Shown: piece after piece, positions 5,951 to 6,200 of the stretch
How the letters are laid out: the number at the start of each line of letters is the position of its first letter
Numbering within the stretch: the first letter of the stretch is position 1
Source of the DNA: Methanosarcinaceae archaeon
GTDB taxonomy: Archaea; Halobacteriota; Methanosarcinia; Methanosarcinales; Methanosarcinaceae
Direction of reading: 5' to 3'
Length of the DNA stretch: 6,200 nt
Assembly: GCA_017613335.1 (NCBI GenBank)
Contig: JAGAEB010000006.1
Coordinates: 1-6,200 of the forward strand
The notes under the pieces: generated by a model
Seen by the model: the letters and a program-made list of their open reading frames with translations, nothing else
Databases searched by the model: none
What the model was told of the DNA's origin: nothing
Program-made: the position numbers and the translations under genes

Positions 5951-6088
5951 AAAACCTGAAAACAGAAACGATGACCGGACGATGACAGACGGTCACGGAC
6001 GGATTTCCGGAAAATGGTGCGTGAATTGCAGATCTGAAAGGCGGCGCAGAACACAGATGCGAAAAGCGGGGGCGCATATGTGACAAAG

Positions 6089-6200
6089 AGTGCGCAACTG
6101 CGAGAGGAAAGGTGCACGAGTGTGAAAGAGAAGGTGCACGAGTGTGAAAGAGAAGGTGCACGAGTGTGAAAGAGAAGGTGCACGAGTGTGAAAGAGAGGG
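6089..6200. repeat. 22-bp tandem repeat at the right edge
   Basis: GGTGCACGAG begins at 6111, 6133, 6155 and 6177, an exact 22-bp period with identical units except at the last bases of the window. A diverged unit precedes it at 6089-6110, and looser relatives can be traced to about 6071. The array may continue past the window. The minus strand of the unit has no stop codon in any frame; the plus strand has a TGA in one. The rest of the spacer back to rqcH (about 5955-6070) shows no gene or RNA that I can support. Confidence 0.93.

Noticed and set aside
5969..6011. Short direct repeat ACGATGAC and nearby inverted GGTCAC/GTGACC-like bases upstream of the rqcH promoter
   Set aside because: The matches are only 6-8 bases in a GC-rich spacer, with imperfect symmetry. 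They are not enough to call an operator.
5914..6183. Minus-strand reading frame of 89 codons beginning in the 22-bp repeat
   Set aside because: Its content is the repeat read in rotating frames (HLLFHTRAPSLSHSC) followed by unremarkable sequence. It has no ribosome binding site, and the box A of rqcH lies inside it. It is kept only as a possible tail of an outside gene.

Overview
This window looks archaeal and most resembles the Methanosarcinaceae (methanogens). The basis is protein content and wording: a Pelota/Dom34, a KsgA/Dim1 and an Mtq2-type HemK-family protein whose motifs match what I recall of the Methanosarcina proteins. A consensus archaeal TATA box (TTTAAATA) also sits just upstream of the first gene. 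I could not run a search, so the family-level placement is inference.

Layout: everything real lies on the minus strand, so transcription runs from high to low coordinates. From the right edge: a spacer holding a 22-bp tandem repeat (about 6089-6200); a box A promoter (5943-5950); an Rqc2/NEMF/RqcH homologue (5917-3560); a 202-bp array of 31/32-bp repeats (3582-3381); Pelota (3358-2174), whose tail is made of 26/27-bp repeats; KsgA (2123-1215); a 35-bp repeat array (1230-1108); an Mtq2-like release-factor glutamine methyltransferase (1091-294); a second box A (262-255); a complete tRNA-Asn(GTT) (178-106); and, at the left edge, the first 12 nt of a second copy of the same tRNA (12-1).

The four proteins share one theme: translation termination, rescue and ribosome quality. 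Rqc2/NEMF binds obstructed large subunits, Pelota rescues stalled ribosomes, KsgA dimethylates 16S rRNA during small-subunit maturation, and Mtq2 methylates the GGQ glutamine of the release factor. They look like one operon. Its spacers have been stretched by repeats, yet Shine-Dalgarno-like sites are kept right before the pelota and mtq2 starts.

The most unusual signal is that three consecutive genes (rqcH, pelA, ksgA) each end inside a different short tandem repeat. In each case the last codons and the stop codon belong to the repeat unit, and the array spreads downstream of the gene. In rqcH and ksgA the repeated unit carries a stop, so the protein is not lengthened. In pelA the main units lack a stop and are translated into a tail of about 40 residues. 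A fourth array, the 22-bp repeat at the right edge, could be the same phenomenon at the end of a gene outside the window.
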